Part shown: positions 35,135 through 44,023 of the stretch, in pieces
How positions within the stretch are numbered: position 1 is the stretch's first letter
Layout: every line of letters starts with the position of its first letter
Source: Planctomycetota bacterium
GTDB lineage: Bacteria; Planctomycetota; UBA1135; GCA-002748355
DNA: 64,000 nucleotides
Direction of reading: 5' to 3'
Assembly: GCA_020638795.1 (NCBI GenBank)
Contig: JACKHW010000003.1
Span: 495,649 to 559,648, forward strand
Notes under the pieces: model-generated
Told to the model about the DNA's origin: nothing
The model's input: the letters and a program-made list of their open reading frames with translations, nothing else
Databases searched by the model: none
Position numbers and translations under genes: made by a program

Positions 35135-36837
35135 CGTTGCGCTCCTTCGAGTGTCCGTACGCTCTGCACTTGCCGCCCTCGCTCCTCGACGGTCAGCCAC
35201 CAACGGCGCGCGATCGGCACGGTGTCGGGATCACGCAGCTCCCATCCGAGTCGCGCCGCGGTCTGCTCGTTGGGCGTGAAATCGCCATTCAGAATCCCGT
35301 TCGCGACGAGGATCTCGCGCAGCTCGCGCGGATACTGCGTGCCGAACGGAACGCCGCGCACCGTCGGCCGGAAGTCGACGTTGGACCGGTACGGCTGGTA
35401 CTTCGTGAAGCCCGCGCGTACGCCATTGACGAGGTAGTCGAACTCGCAGTCTTCGCTGCCGCGGACGACGATGCGCTGCTTCGACTTCGTCCATACGACG
35501 ACGCGTGCGAAGCTGGCGATCGGCGTGACCTGCACGGTGATGCCTAGATCGTCGGTCACGAGGCGCCATTCGTCGGGAATCGGGATCTCGCAGATGCCGT
35601 CGACGAGCCTCCCCGTGCCTCGGAAGTACGTCCCACTCTCGTTGCCTTCGAGACAGAGGAACTGCACGACACGTGATGGGTCGTTCGGATGTGGCTGTAC
35701 GAACGCTTTGGTGCCGGTCACCGCGAACGCACCACTCGAATAGACTCCATAGCTCTCGCGGTTCGTCGTACTCCCGTGCACCCCGGCCTGTGCACCGGGT
35801 GTACTGCTCGGCAGCCCGACAGCTTCGCCTTGCACTCCGTAGCCGTTCTGCGCAGCCGTCGTGCCGAGGATGCCGCTTCCGTGCCACGAGCGACCGACGA
35901 CGCCGTAGCTCGACGATGCCACGGAGAACGGCGTACCTTGTTCGCCGACGATCGCGGCACCAGCCGCCTCGTTGCGTCCGAACAGCCCCTGCGCATTCGC
36001 GCTCGTCGACTCGCCGAGGACGGCAGCTCGTGTGCCTGGGCCGATCGGGTTGCCACGATAGAGCCCCCAGATCGCCGACGAACGCGCGAGTGTCCCGACG
36101 GCAGAAGCGGCGATCGCGTAGTCCGAACTAGTGACCGGAGAATCGACGAGCAGCGGACGGGTTCCACTCCATCGAACCGGCGGACTCGGCATCGGGCCGA
36201 TCGGACCTTCGGGCCCGGTTGGACCGATATCCCCCTTCGGACCTGCAGGACCGATGTCACCCTTGTCTCCCTTCGGTCCCGGGTCGCCTCGAGCACCGGC
36301 GGGCCCCTGCGGTCCGACCGGACCGGGATCCCCTTTCGGCCCCTGCAACCCCGCCGTGTCCCCCGTCCACTTCCCGGTCTCGTCGATCACGCGCCGCGTA
36401 CCGATCGTGATACTGCGCGGATGCACGTCGCGGCCTTGCACGTCGTCCGCATTCGCCGCGCGCCTGGCGAACGCATGCGAAGTCAACGCGATGCGTGGCG
36501 TCATCTCGACGTCGGGCGCGACTTGCACGCTGAGCCACACCGTGCCTCGATCTAGGAGTGCGTCGGGGAGGACCGTCGTCGTGCCGAGTTCGACCCGGAA
36601 GACACCCTGCTGCACGGCGACGGTTTGCGATTCCGTCCACAGCACGCTGCCTCCGGTTTCGAGCGAATAGAGCCGAAACGTCATCGCCTTCGAACCGTCC
36701 GCGTTGCCGCCGACTTGGAGCGTCAATCGCCCCTGGAACGGGAGTGTCGAAGGAACCGGGTTCTGAGCATGGAGACACGGGACGCTCGAGACGAACACGA
36801 GCCACAGTGCGCCCACCGGAGAGTATCGGTGCATCAT
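35131..36837 (-). CDS. Exported collagen-like repeat surface protein, copy 1 (568 aa)
   Basis: The signal peptide ends near 'SSVPCLHAQ'. The domain order is the same as in its paralogue at 30745: N-terminal domain ('LPFQGRLTLQVGGNADG', 'QGVFRVELGTTTVLP', 'PDVEMTPRIALTSHAFARRA'), Gly-Pro-x triplets at about 165-216 including 'GDKGDIGPAGPKGDIG', a Gly/Ala-rich middle, and the C-terminal domain ('CLEGNESGTYFRG', 'GITVQVTPIASFARVVVW', 'NGILNGDFTPNEQTA'). The ten-residue repeat block is much reduced compared with copy 2. The start at 36837 follows a GAAGGA ribosome site and lies 10 bp after the upstream gene. Confidence 0.85.
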   Translation of the reverse strand: MMHRYSPVGALWLVFVSSVPCLHAQNPVPSTLPFQGRLTLQVGGNADGSKAMTFRLYSLETGGSVLWTESQTVAVQQGVFRVELGTTTVLPDALLDRGTVWLSVQVAPDVEMTPRIALTSHAFARRAANADDVQGRDVHPRSITIGTRRVIDETGKWTGDTAGLQGPKGDPGPVGPQGPAGARGDPGPKGDKGDIGPAGPKGDIGPTGPEGPIGPMPSPPVRWSGTRPLLVDSPVTSSDYAIAASAVGTLARSSAIWGLYRGNPIGPGTRAAVLGESTSANAQGLFGRNEAAGAAIVGEQGTPFSVASSSYGVVGRSWHGSGILGTTAAQNGYGVQGEAVGLPSSTPGAQAGVHGSTTNRESYGVYSSGAFAVTGTKAFVQPHPNDPSRVVQFLCLEGNESGTYFRGTGRLVDGICEIPIPDEWRLVTDDLGITVQVTPIASFARVVVWTKSKQRIVVRGSEDCEFDYLVNGVRAGFTKYQPYRSNVDFRPTVRGVPFGTQYPRELREILVANGILNGDFTPNEQTAARLGWELRDPDTVPIARRWWLTVEERGRQVQSVRTLEGAQR

Positions 36838-36847
36838 GCTTCTTCCT

Positions 36848-39655
36848 TCAGCGGCCCAGAGCCAGCCCGATCGCGTTGGAGACCTCGAACCCGCGCGCAG
36901 CCAGGCTCGGCGCGAAAATCGCCTGTAGGGTCAGTCGCAGACCTTCGAGCGACGCATCGTTCGGCAACGCGAGCGTCGACGTGTGCTCCGTGCCGCTCGA
37001 CTGGACCCAGCCCTCGAGCAAGAACATCGGTCGCCACGGATGAAGCCAGAACTCGCAGTCCTGCGCGAGCGGCATGCGCCCGTCGAAACCGGCATACAGA
37101 AGTCCCACTGCGCCCGTAGCGAGGTTGCCGAGATCGAAGCGTTGGCTCGCGCCGAGCACGGGATCGGACACCGCGAGTGTCGGTACGCGGGTCGTCGTCC
37201 CACAGCCTTCGCCTACCCTCCAGGCAGTCGCGCCGTTCTGGAACGCCATCAGTTCGAAGTCTCCCGAGCTCCCGCCCGAGAAGAAGACCGCATCGCGAAG
37301 GACTCCCATCGACCAGCGGTAACGATCGACCTCGGACTCGGGCGTGTCGATGCCACTCGCGCTGCCGCTCTCGATCTCCGCGACGAGCAGAGTTCCTGCA
37401 GCCGTGCCGTCCGAGCGCCAGAGCTCGAGCCCGCTTGCAGGCGTCGCTGCGCGAAAGTAGACGTGACGCGAACCGATCGGAGTCAGTCCGCCGAGCGAGT
37501 TGGGGTCGACACCGAGATCCTTCACCAAGGTCGTGCCGTTCGCGGTTCCGTCCGTCGTCCAGAGCTCGTCGCCGTTCGCGAAGAACCAGGCACGATCGCC
37601 GGCCGCGGCGAATCCACGTGGGTTCGAACTCGCGGAGCCGACCGCGATGTCCCGGAGCACTTGCGTCCCCGAGGTCGTTCCATCACTGGTCCAGAGTTCT
37701 CGACCGTTCGCGGCATCGCTCGCCGCGAAGAGCACGCGCTCACCGAACGTCGTCATCCACTGCGGGTCGGCCGCGTCCGAGAGCTTCTGCGTTCCGGCTG
37801 TCGTACCATCCGAGATCCAGAGCTGATCGTCGGCGAACAGGAACGACGACCCTGTTCCGGCACGCGCGAAGAACGGTCGCCACGTGCTCGCGTTCTGAGC
37901 CGTGTCGACGAGTCGCGAGAAGCTCACACCGTCGTAGATCCAGATCTCCGGGCCGACCGTGAGTGCGACACGATCACCGACGGTCGTCAGGTAGCGCCCA
38001 TCGAGTTGCGTAAGCAGCTGCGTGCCCGTGTCCGTACCGTCGGAACTCCAGAGTTCGTCGCCGACGTGGAACAGGAGCTGGTCCCGGTAAGCACAGAGGT
38101 AGCGCACAGCCGCGCTCGGGAGGAACCGACGAACGAACTCCACACTCTCGCCATCACTCGCACAAAGTGCGCGCTGCGCGACATCGACCTGTGCCGTGAA
38201 GTAGATCCGTTCGCCGAGCCGCGTGAACTCGTCGGGCCTCGAGGACGGCTCCTGGTCGAAGACGGGTACCGTACCCCCGCTCGTTCCATCGCTCTTCCAG
38301 AGCCAGTTGGTTCGCGACTCCGACGCGAAGAGGAGCGCATCCCCCAACCCGCTCCCCAGAGCTGCACCGGCAAGTGGCCGGCAGCCATCGCGATCGCCGA
38401 CGACGATGTCCTTCACGAGGGCCGTGTTGTTCGCGGTGCCGTCGCTCTTCCACAGCTCGCGCCCGATACGGCCCGTCGATGCGGTGAAGAACACCTGGTT
38501 GCCCACCGCAGCGAAGCCTCGCGGATGACTCGACTCGTTCGGCTCGAGATCCGCGACGAGCGTCACGTCGAGCAAACCTCCATTGCCCGTCACGGCCAAT
38601 AGCTCGACGTCGTCCGTCCGTTGCCCGCCGGCGAAGAACGTTCGCCCACCCGACGAAGCGAAGTCCGTCAGGTCTGCGATATTGGCCCAGTCGATCAGCC
38701 TGACCTCGACCCCCCAAGTGGGAGCACTGCCCACGACCCTGAGGCTCTGGAGTTTCCACCCACCGCGATCGAAGACGGGAGCGAGACGCGTCGGGGGATT
38801 CTGCGCGGGATGACTCGCGAAGTTCGATTGCCAGCTCGTGACGCTCGTGGTTTGCAGGTTCGCGAGGAAGCCCGACGGACGCCCGGGAAACCATACGACG
38901 AGTTGCCCACTGTCCACGAACCAGGTGTCTCCCTGCCCACCGGCCATGACCGCGGATGCTTGCCGGTCGACGAAGAGGAAGTTCGGCGGGAGCATCGCCA
39001 GTTCCGTACCGACGAGGAAGCGCCTTCCGTTCTGCGAGACGGAGCACGACAAGCGCGCGCTGTCCGCTGCGATGTGGATCGGGTCGCTGCCGGCAGGCCC
39101 GGGCACGAACTCGTAGTACAGTTGCGCCGGACCGGCCTCGTCGCAGACCCAGAGTTCGCGACCGCGCACGCCATCGTCCGCACTGAACACGACGCGATAG
39201 GGCTGCGCCGAGGACCCGTCACCGAGGAGCGTCAGTCCGCGAGGGTCGGAACTCGCCTTTCCGCTGCGGACTTCGCGTGCCGACAACGAACTCGAACGCG
39301 CTTGGCCCACGTAGAGCTCGAGACCGGTCGCCTTGTCCCCGCGCGGCGAATCGAGCACGACCCAAACGAGTTGTTCCGCGACGAGGAGTTCGGTCGGAGG
39401 AGTCACGGAGACCCGGGACGTGCCGAGCGCGCTTCCGTCGCTCCGCCAGAGCCCCGTGTCCGTGACGATCCAAACCTCTTCGTCCACGCGATGGAAGGAG
39501 ACGGGCTCCCCCATTCTCGGGATCGTCCAGAGATCGGCGAAGCTGCGCAGTTGCGCGAACGACACGCTGGGTAGCAACGTGAGCACGAACGCACTCCGCA
39601 ACGCCGCAGCGGGCATGCGGGGCATCGAGAATCGTGACGACAGCAGCGGCACCAT
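36848..39655 (-). CDS. Exported ELWxSDGT-repeat protein, copy 1 (about 935 aa)
   Basis: The signal peptide is 'AALRSAFVLTLLPSVSFAQ'. At least eight ELWxxDGT-type repeats are visible ('RELWKSDGTANNT', 'NWLWKSDGTSGGT', 'DELWSSDGTDTGT', 'DQLWISDGTTAGT', 'RELWTSDGTTSGT', 'DELWTTDGTANGT', 'LELWRSDGTAAGT'). It ends with the shared module ('GEGCGTTTRVPTLAVSDP', 'LALPNDASLEGLRL', 'FEVSNAIGLALG'). The protein is larger than copy 2 because it has more repeats. ATG 39655 is my choice; GTG 39670 and ATG 39625 are also possible. It follows the ECF sigma gene by about 50 bp. Confidence 0.82.
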   Translation of the reverse strand: MVPLLSSRFSMPRMPAAALRSAFVLTLLPSVSFAQLRSFADLWTIPRMGEPVSFHRVDEEVWIVTDTGLWRSDGSALGTSRVSVTPPTELLVAEQLVWVVLDSPRGDKATGLELYVGQARSSSLSAREVRSGKASSDPRGLTLLGDGSSAQPYRVVFSADDGVRGRELWVCDEAGPAQLYYEFVPGPAGSDPIHIAADSARLSCSVSQNGRRFLVGTELAMLPPNFLFVDRQASAVMAGGQGDTWFVDSGQLVVWFPGRPSGFLANLQTTSVTSWQSNFASHPAQNPPTRLAPVFDRGGWKLQSLRVVGSAPTWGVEVRLIDWANIADLTDFASSGGRTFFAGGQRTDDVELLAVTGNGGLLDVTLVADLEPNESSHPRGFAAVGNQVFFTASTGRIGRELWKSDGTANNTALVKDIVVGDRDGCRPLAGAALGSGLGDALLFASESRTNWLWKSDGTSGGTVPVFDQEPSSRPDEFTRLGERIYFTAQVDVAQRALCASDGESVEFVRRFLPSAAVRYLCAYRDQLLFHVGDELWSSDGTDTGTQLLTQLDGRYLTTVGDRVALTVGPEIWIYDGVSFSRLVDTAQNASTWRPFFARAGTGSSFLFADDQLWISDGTTAGTQKLSDAADPQWMTTFGERVLFAASDAANGRELWTSDGTTSGTQVLRDIAVGSASSNPRGFAAAGDRAWFFANGDELWTTDGTANGTTLVKDLGVDPNSLGGLTPIGSRHVYFRAATPASGLELWRSDGTAAGTLLVAEIESGSASGIDTPESEVDRYRWSMGVLRDAVFFSGGSSGDFELMAFQNGATAWRVGEGCGTTTRVPTLAVSDPVLGASQRFDLGNLATGAVGLLYAGFDGRMPLAQDCEFWLHPWRPMFLLEGWVQSSGTEHTSTLALPNDASLEGLRLTLQAIFAPSLAARGFEVSNAIGLALGR

Positions 39656-39707
39656 GCCACGGGAGCGCACGCCCGCGCGCGAGCGTTACAGCCTTCTCGA
39701 AAAATCC

Positions 39708-40304
39708 TCAGTGCCCGTCGCGATCGAGTCGCTCCTGGATCACGACGAATTTGGCGAGCGCGCGATGGAGCAACACCCGCACATGCCCCGGATCGAGTTC
39801 GAGCTCTCGGCCGGCCTCGTCCGCGGAAAGGCCGAGACCGCGACAGAGCAGCAACGCGCGCCGCTGATCGTCGGGAAGGCTTGCCAGGCATCGCCCGAGA
39901 CGCTCGACCTCGTCCTTCCCTGCTGCGACTCGCGAGGGTGTGACGAGCGTCATCACCGCAGTCTCATAGACATCCGCACCGAGGGCCTGCTCACGCCGGA
40001 CGTCGCGACGCATGGCCCCGTGGTAGCGGGCTCTCGAAACGACTTTCCGCTTCGCCTGCAAGAAGAGGAAGCGCTTGAACGCGAGTTCTCCGAGATCCTC
40101 GAGCTGATCGAGGTCCATCAGCACTTCGCGGCATGCGGACTGGACGACGTCGGACGCCATCTCGCGCGCCGCGAGCTTGTCACCAAGCTGGAGCTGCACG
40201 AAGGCGCGTAATTCCGGCAGGTAGCGCGCGAAGAGGTCGTTGCGTGCTTCGATGTCGCCGCGACTTGCGGACTGGATCAGAGAGGCATTGTTACGTTCGG
40301 GCAT
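39708..40304 (-). CDS. ECF-family RNA polymerase sigma factor (198 aa)
   Basis: Sigma region 2 ('LFARYLPELRAFVQLQLGD', 'ASDVVQSACREVLMDLDQL') is followed by a linker and region 4 ('LASLPDDQRRALLLCRGLGL', 'ELDPGHVRVLLHRALAKF'). The length is typical for a minimal ECF factor, and there is no adjacent anti-sigma gene. It is the first gene of the minus-strand cassette of exported proteins and is divergent (81 bp) from a membrane kinase. The arrangement suggests that the kinase controls the sigma factor and the sigma factor controls the cassette. Kinase-linked ECF factors are known in planctomycetes; the link here is inferred from position. Confidence 0.9.
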   Translation of the reverse strand: MPERNNASLIQSASRGDIEARNDLFARYLPELRAFVQLQLGDKLAAREMASDVVQSACREVLMDLDQLEDLGELAFKRFLFLQAKRKVVSRARYHGAMRRDVRREQALGADVYETAVMTLVTPSRVAAGKDEVERLGRCLASLPDDQRRALLLCRGLGLSADEAGRELELDPGHVRVLLHRALAKFVVIQERLDRDGH

Positions 40305-40385
40305 CGATCATCGCCAGGCCACGATGTAGGCCTCTTTCGGTCGGCAAGCACCACCCTAGAATACCCAGGGCTCCGTATTCGTTGG

Positions 40386-43300
40386 ATGGAATCGACACGC
40401 GACAAAGGCTCCGACGCAGAGTCCGAATCAGGACCACCCCCGATCGCGTCGGACGACGCGATCCTCGAAGACCTCGTCTTTCGCTGCCTCGAAGCCGACG
40501 AGCCGAGCCGAGAACTCGATGCGATCGCCCGCACGGACCCGGAACGAGCCACGCGTGCTCGTGGGATGCTTCGGCGGCTCGCGGATCAGGGACTGCTCGC
40601 GTCGGATCACTTGCCGGAGCACGCATCGAGTTCCGAGGACTGGAACGCTCCCTCGTCTCTCGGTCGCTACGCGATCGTGAAGCGAATCGGGACCGGCGGC
40701 ATGGGCCTCGTCTTCGAAGCGCAGGACAGAGACAGTAACGAGCGGGTCGCGATCAAGGTCGTGCGCCCGGACTTACTCGCACGCACGCGTTCGATGCGCC
40801 GCTTCGATCTGGAGATCGATGCGCTCGAAAAGCTCGTGCACCCGAGCATCCCGCGCGTGCTCGACCGCGGATCCGAGTCCGGTGTGCAATATTGCGTCAT
40901 GGAGTTCGTCGACGGGGAGACGATCGCTCGGATTCTCATGCGCGTGCAAGACCGCAAGCTCCAAACACTCCATGGCCGAGACCTGTTCGACGACGATGTG
41001 GATTCACGGACCAAGCCAGGCTCGACGTCCGAGCTCGCGATCCTGAAAACGTCGCCGTGGATCGAAGCGTGCGTCCGCATCGTGCGCGATCTCGCGCTCT
41101 GTCTGATCCACGCACACGAAACCGGCGTGCTGCACCGAGACATCAAGCCGGCGAACGTCATGCTCGACCACAGGGGCCGCGTGCACCTCGTCGACTTCGG
41201 ACTCGCGCGTGCCGACGACCGACAAACGCTGACCCAGAGCGGAGCGGCACTCGGCTCGCTCGCCTATATGCCACCCGAGCAGCTCCTCGGTGAGCGAGCG
41301 CGGATCGGCCCTCCCAGCGACATCTATGCAGTCGGTGTCCTGCTCTACGAACTGTTGACGTTGAAGCACCCGTTCGTCGACGCGCAGAACGCCGACAAGA
41401 CGCGTGCGAACATCCTCGACGGCCGTGCGGCGCGCCTGCGTCGACGCAACCCGAGGGTTCGAACGGAGCTTGCCGAAGTCTGCATGCGCGCCATGGCGAG
41501 AGAGCCCGAAGATCGCTACCAGACTGCAGTCGAGCTCGTGCACGATCTCGAAGCGGTTCTCGGGCACGGCCGCATACGAACCGGTTCCCTCGTTCGGCGC
41601 GTCGTTTCGGAGTATCCGATTCGATGCGTTGCCGGGCTCGGTGCGACACTACTGCTTGCGAGCGGGGCTTGGATGAGCAGCCAACAAGGCGTCCTGGACG
41701 ACCTGGTCACGACGCATTCGAGCTTGCGCGCCGAGATCGTGTCCGCCGAGAACGAACGGCGACGCCTCGAGATCGACCAACGGCGGCGCGAGTACGACGA
41801 CGCCCTTCACGAGATCGCGATCGGACGCACGTCGGCAGCCGAGAACATCCTCGCTCGAACGGTCGCTTCGGATCGCACGTGGGAAGAACGGTATCTCGCC
41901 TCCCTGATTCACATTCCGCAGCCTGCATGGCGCCCGGATCATGGCAATGCCTACGGCGCCAACACGATGAGTGATCGCTCGCGCCTCTTGTTCTTCGTCA
42001 CGGATCGTGCGCTCGCGATCGCGAACCGCGCGGGCGCTTGGCTCACGATATCGCAGATCGGCGGAGTCCAGCTCGAACAAGCGAATGACCGTCGTCTCTC
42101 GAACAACGGTCGCTACGCGTATTACCATCGGCAGGATCCGCGAGTCGTCGATGTCTTCGATATCGAAGCGTCGACCTCGCGGCGCTTCCGGTTCGACCAT
42201 CCAGTCGATACCCTAGAACTCGGCGCAGACGGCGTGCTCGCCGCTGCCGCGCTCTCCAACGGGGAGATCCACTGGATCGACGTCGCAACAGGAACGACCC
42301 GAGTGACACGCGCTCGAGGCGCCGAAGATGCGCGCTGGATCGCGCTCGAAATCGGACCGTCGAACGAGAGCTTCGTCGCGTCCTATCACACGAACAACGC
42401 GCGCGACCACGAGCTCGGTTGTTGGAACATCGCGACGGGCGCGCTGCGCTGGAGGCGACCTGGCTTCTTCCAGAGTCTGCGAATCGCACCCGATGCACGC
42501 GTGGGGGTCGGCATCGGTGAGACGGCGGATCTCGAACTCTTCGCCCTCGAGGACGGCGAAACCATCGACGAGGTCCCACTCGAGTCGTCCAGCGATGCCA
42601 TCAGGACGCGTCTCGTCGAATTCAGTGATCGAAGCGACGTGTTGTGGTTCTCACCAGCGCCCCATTCGATCGCCGCCTATCACATCGACGGTCGGCAAGT
42701 CGTGACGCGCTTCCTCGAACCCGACACCCGACTGGACTTCCTCGCCATCGACGGGACCTCGCGCCGACTCGTGAGCGCGTCCAAGGGCCGAGGAGTTCGG
42801 TCACGTCACCTCGCGGAACTCGAACGAGCCTGGCTCTGGACAGGTTCGCGCGACACGGTGCACGACGTCATTCTCGAGCGAGACGGCTCGATACTCGCCA
42901 TGAACCGGCGGTCCAGCCCGCGCTTGCGTCGTGCCGATGGATCGACCGTCGTCTTCGAGACGCTACCTCCATGCAACGCCGTCGCACGACTCGCCGACGG
43001 TCGCTTGGCGTTCGCACCGCGATCGAAGAGCGAGATCTTGATCGTCGACGAGAAGACGTCCTCGACGGAGGTCCTCCGTGGGCCCCGCGCAGCGACGCGA
43101 ACTCTCGCCGTCCTCCCGGATGGCCGCCTCGCCTCGGCAGGCGAAGACGGCGCGATTCACGTCTGGGATCTCGGCACGAAACAGACCGTCGACCGCATCG
43201 ACGCCAGCGACGAAACCGTGCACCGCCTCCAGCTCGACCCGAGCGGCAAGAGCTTGGCATCGGGAAGCTTCGACGGAACCGTCCGCATCTGGGACGTCGA

Positions 43301-43697
43301 GAGCGGCTCCGAACTCACACACTTCGGCGGCATGGAAAGCGTCTACGCCCTCGCGTTCGATCCAACCGGCCGCTACCTCGCAGCGGGCGGCCGCAGTCGC
43401 CAGACGCAGATCTACGATCGCGAGGCGAACCGCGTCGTCGCGTGGCTCGACCATGACGAAGTCGTGGCAGCGCTCGCGTTCAGTCCGGACGGAACGCGCC
43501 TCTTCGTCGGGCTGACCTCGACAACGGGGCTCCGCGTGCACGAGACGAAGACGTGGTGCGAAGTGCTCCATGTGAAGACAGAAGCCGAACTCAACCGACT
43601 ATGCGTTTCGTCCGATGGCGAGACCGTCGTCTATGGCGATTATTCAGGTCTCGTGCACGTGATCGACGTCGGCCTGTCCTACGACCAGCCGCGCTGA
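40386..43697 (+). CDS. Membrane-anchored Ser/Thr protein kinase with WD40-type C-terminal repeats (1103 aa)
   Basis: The kinase domain (about 95-395) has the glycine loop 'RIGTGGMGLVFEAQD', the ATP lysine in 'ERVAIKVV', catalytic 'HRDIKPANVML', 'LVDFGLARADD' and 'YMPPEQLLGERARIGPPSDI'. An insert of about 50 residues lies between the hinge region and the catalytic loop. A transmembrane helix at about 415-432 ('VAGLGATLLLASGAWMSS') precedes a coiled segment and a roughly 600-residue region ending in WD40 repeats ('GEDGAIHVWDLGTKQ', 'SGSFDGTVRIWDVESG', 'AFSPDGTRLFVGL'). The sensor part is therefore probably extracytoplasmic. The N-terminal 90 residues include a small helical segment. It is divergent from the ECF gene. 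Confidence 0.93.
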   Translation: MESTRDKGSDAESESGPPPIASDDAILEDLVFRCLEADEPSRELDAIARTDPERATRARGMLRRLADQGLLASDHLPEHASSSEDWNAPSSLGRYAIVKRIGTGGMGLVFEAQDRDSNERVAIKVVRPDLLARTRSMRRFDLEIDALEKLVHPSIPRVLDRGSESGVQYCVMEFVDGETIARILMRVQDRKLQTLHGRDLFDDDVDSRTKPGSTSELAILKTSPWIEACVRIVRDLALCLIHAHETGVLHRDIKPANVMLDHRGRVHLVDFGLARADDRQTLTQSGAALGSLAYMPPEQLLGERARIGPPSDIYAVGVLLYELLTLKHPFVDAQNADKTRANILDGRAARLRRRNPRVRTELAEVCMRAMAREPEDRYQTAVELVHDLEAVLGHGRIRTGSLVRRVVSEYPIRCVAGLGATLLLASGAWMSSQQGVLDDLVTTHSSLRAEIVSAENERRRLEIDQRRREYDDALHEIAIGRTSAAENILARTVASDRTWEERYLASLIHIPQPAWRPDHGNAYGANTMSDRSRLLFFVTDRALAIANRAGAWLTISQIGGVQLEQANDRRLSNNGRYAYYHRQDPRVVDVFDIEASTSRRFRFDHPVDTLELGADGVLAAAALSNGEIHWIDVATGTTRVTRARGAEDARWIALEIGPSNESFVASYHTNNARDHELGCWNIATGALRWRRPGFFQSLRIAPDARVGVGIGETADLELFALEDGETIDEVPLESSSDAIRTRLVEFSDRSDVLWFSPAPHSIAAYHIDGRQVVTRFLEPDTRLDFLAIDGTSRRLVSASKGRGVRSRHLAELERAWLWTGSRDTVHDVILERDGSILAMNRRSSPRLRRADGSTVVFETLPPCNAVARLADGRLAFAPRSKSEILIVDEKTSSTEVLRGPRAATRTLAVLPDGRLASAGEDGAIHVWDLGTKQTVDRIDASDETVHRLQLDPSGKSLASGSFDGTVRIWDVESGSELTHFGGMESVYALAFDPTGRYLAAGGRSRQTQIYDREANRVVAWLDHDEVVAALAFSPDGTRLFVGLTSTTGLRVHETKTWCEVLHVKTEAELNRLCVSSDGETVVYGDYSGLVHVIDVGLSYDQPR

Positions 43698-43733
43698 ACA
43701 TCTGCAAGCGCCGACAACCAGGATGCGAGAAAA

Positions 43734-43831
43734 TGGCGGAAAGGCATGGGAATCGAACCCACCGTCGACGACTCGGGTCGCCGACCACTGGTTTTGAAGA
43801 CCAGGGAGGACACCAGCCCCCGTCCCCTTCC
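43734..43831 (-). tRNA. selC: tRNA-Sec (anticodon UCA), selenocysteine tRNA
   Basis: Read on the minus strand, the 98-nt gene starts GGAAGGGG and ends with an encoded CCA at 43736-43734. The anticodon arm CUGGU-CUUCAAA-ACCAG carries UCA. The long variable arm has a 9-bp stem, GUCGGCGAC with GUCGUCGAC around CCGA. The T-arm is GUGGG-UUCGAUU-CCCAU, and the D-arm is long (GGGGG/CCUCC). With the extended acceptor these are the hallmarks of bacterial tRNA-Sec. The eighth acceptor pair would be a G-G mismatch and the fifth a G-U. The organism should therefore read some UGA codons as selenocysteine. selA, selB and selD are not in the window. Confidence 0.93.
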
Positions 43832-44023
43832 GTGCGGCCCGCATCATAGCTTCGCGGCTCCCGCGCGCGACGGGTTCAACGGAAGGAAATCGACGGCGAC
43901 AGGGAACCGGACTGCTGGAACTGTCGGCTCTCCTGAAACTCGGGCGACAGCACGACGAACGCAACCATCCGCCTGAAGTCGGAACCGGCGTCACGCGCAC
44001 GACGCGTCACGCCGATGCCGCAA

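Noticed and set aside
43734..43831. tRNA-Ser or tRNA-Leu as an alternative, because of the long variable arm
   Set aside because: The anticodon is UCA, which neither uses in the standard code, and the acceptor/T-arm and D-arm lengths fit tRNA-Sec.
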